NCBI RefSeq assembly: GCF_011045095.1
Contig: NZ_JAALDL010000004.1
Span: 1-64,000, forward strand
Length of the DNA stretch: 64,000 nucleotides
Reading direction: 5' to 3'
Source of the DNA: Grimontia sedimenti
Lineage (GTDB): Bacteria > Pseudomonadota > Gammaproteobacteria > Enterobacterales > Vibrionaceae
Below the pieces are notes generated by a model. That model was not told the DNA's origin. It did no database searches and saw nothing but the letters and a program-made list of their open reading frames with translations. The stretch's first letter is position 1; each line of letters opens with the position of its first letter. The position numbers and the translations under genes are program-made. Shown here one piece after another: positions 63,411 to 64,000 of the stretch.

Positions 63411-64000
63411 CTATTTAAGCCCTAATGCACGAAGACGTTTATAGATAGTGTTTCGGCTCACGCCGGAAAGTTCAGCGATGCGGGTAATGTTCCCATCTGT
63501 TGCGGAATAAAGTTCTGGTAGGGTGTCTTTCCAGCCAAGCGTTTGGGGAAGAGGCGCTTCATTTTGGCGCGTATTGGGCGCTTCCAGCGAAGTCGGCTGG
63601 GCTTTCAGGTCGAAGAAAAAGTCATCGGGAAGATGGTGGGTATGGATCATATTACCGTCGGACAAAGCCAGTGCGACACGCAGGGTGTTAAACAACTGCC
63701 GAATGTTACCCGGCCAAGGGTGCTGTTCGAATAGGTCTAGTACCTCATTGCTAACGGGGGGTTGATTGTCCTCTGTCAGCTCATTCAACAAGCGTTCGAC
63801 CAAGGCTTTGACATCATTCCTTTCGGCCAGAGAAGGGAGAAACAACGTCAGCCCATTTATCCGGTAATACAAATCATCGCGAAACTGTTTCTTGGATACG
63901 GCTTCACGCAAGGGCTGGTGGGTCGCACTGATCACACGAAAATCAACAGGGTAGCTGTCCGTGCTTCCTAATGGCGTCACCACTTTTTCCTGCAGCACAC
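63411..64000 (-). CDS. Sigma-54-dependent transcriptional activator, C-terminal part (AcoR-like)
   Basis: The frame is open to the window edge, so the N-terminus is missing; about 196 residues are visible. They show the end of an AAA+ sigma-54 activation domain (VLQEKVVTPLGS, VDFRVISATHQPL, FRDDLYYRINGLTLFLPSL, PWPGNIRQL) and a Fis-type helix-turn-helix at the extreme C-terminus (GNITRIAELSGVSRNTIYKR). The SLAERNDVKALVERLL segment is like AcoR-type activators, but without the sensor domain the signal cannot be named. Confidence 0.85.
   Translation of the reverse strand, partial: VLQEKVVTPLGSTDSYPVDFRVISATHQPLREAVSKKQFRDDLYYRINGLTLFLPSLAERNDVKALVERLLNELTEDNQPPVSNEVLDLFEQHPWPGNIRQLFNTLRVALALSDGNMIHTHHLPDDFFFDLKAQPTSLEAPNTRQNEAPLPQTLGWKDTLPELYSATDGNITRIAELSGVSRNTIYKRLRALGLK

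Noticed and set aside
1-64000. CRISPR arrays, tRNA, rRNA, integrases, transposases
   Set aside because: None seen on reading both strands; the only direct-repeat array is the coding 294-bp adhesin repeat.

Overview
The window looks like chromosomal DNA of a marine gammaproteobacterium, most likely Vibrionaceae of the Grimontia/Enterovibrio type. This is an inference from roughly 50% G+C, MetC, Mak, QmcA, CheV and AzlCD proteins of Vibrio/enteric style, a VCBS-repeat type I secreted adhesin, an imuA-imuB-dnaE2 SOS cassette and a Vibrio-like porin. I saw no rRNA, tRNA, CRISPR array, insertion sequence or phage genes.

Layout. 1-7467: 3' end of a giant VCBS/RTX adhesin. 7.6-9.8 kb: DsbA-like lipoprotein, ABM-family protein, metC. 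10.0-13.6 kb: PhnD-like periplasmic binding protein paired with a hybrid histidine kinase. 13.6-16.2 kb: fructokinase scrK, a palindromic repeat, and the NfeD/QmcA membrane pair. 16.3-25.1 kb: a seven-gene chemosensory operon on the minus strand (receiver protein, CheW, receptor, CheR, CheD-CheB fusion, CheA without its phosphotransfer domain, and a separate Hpt protein). 25.2-29.0 kb: mak, a cold-shock gene with a long upstream region, and araC-azlC-azlD. 29.1-34.0 kb: a receiver-hemerythrin protein and a large hybrid kinase. 34.2-38.4 kb: a small unknown protein, an Alg44-like/Alg8-like exopolysaccharide pair and a DUF4156 lipoprotein. 38.5-43.8 kb: LexA-controlled imuA-imuB-dnaE2. 43.8-48.8 kb: an unknown membrane protein, a SixA-like phosphatase, two divergent CheV paralogues and a small coiled-coil protein. 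48.9-57.9 kb: sarcosine catabolism (purU, folD, soxBDAG, an Ldh2-type dehydrogenase) with a divergent IclR regulator. 57.9-61.7 kb: acetoacetate/acetyl-CoA genes (atoA, atoD, atoB) and a LysR regulator. 61.9-64.0 kb: a porin and the 3' part of a sigma-54 activator.

The window is rich in signal transduction: two complete hybrid-kinase modules, one chemosensory operon, two CheV proteins and one c-di-GMP (PilZ) exopolysaccharide module. The metabolic right half turns methylated glycine derivatives into glycine, formaldehyde/methylene-THF and formate, and handles C4 acyl-CoA units.

Four genes (the receptor, the Alg8-like synthase, dnaE2 and the unknown protein at 43.8-45.1 kb) are each broken by one small indel, three being single-base losses. 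This pattern suggests base-calling errors at least as much as true gene decay, so those genes may be intact in the organism.
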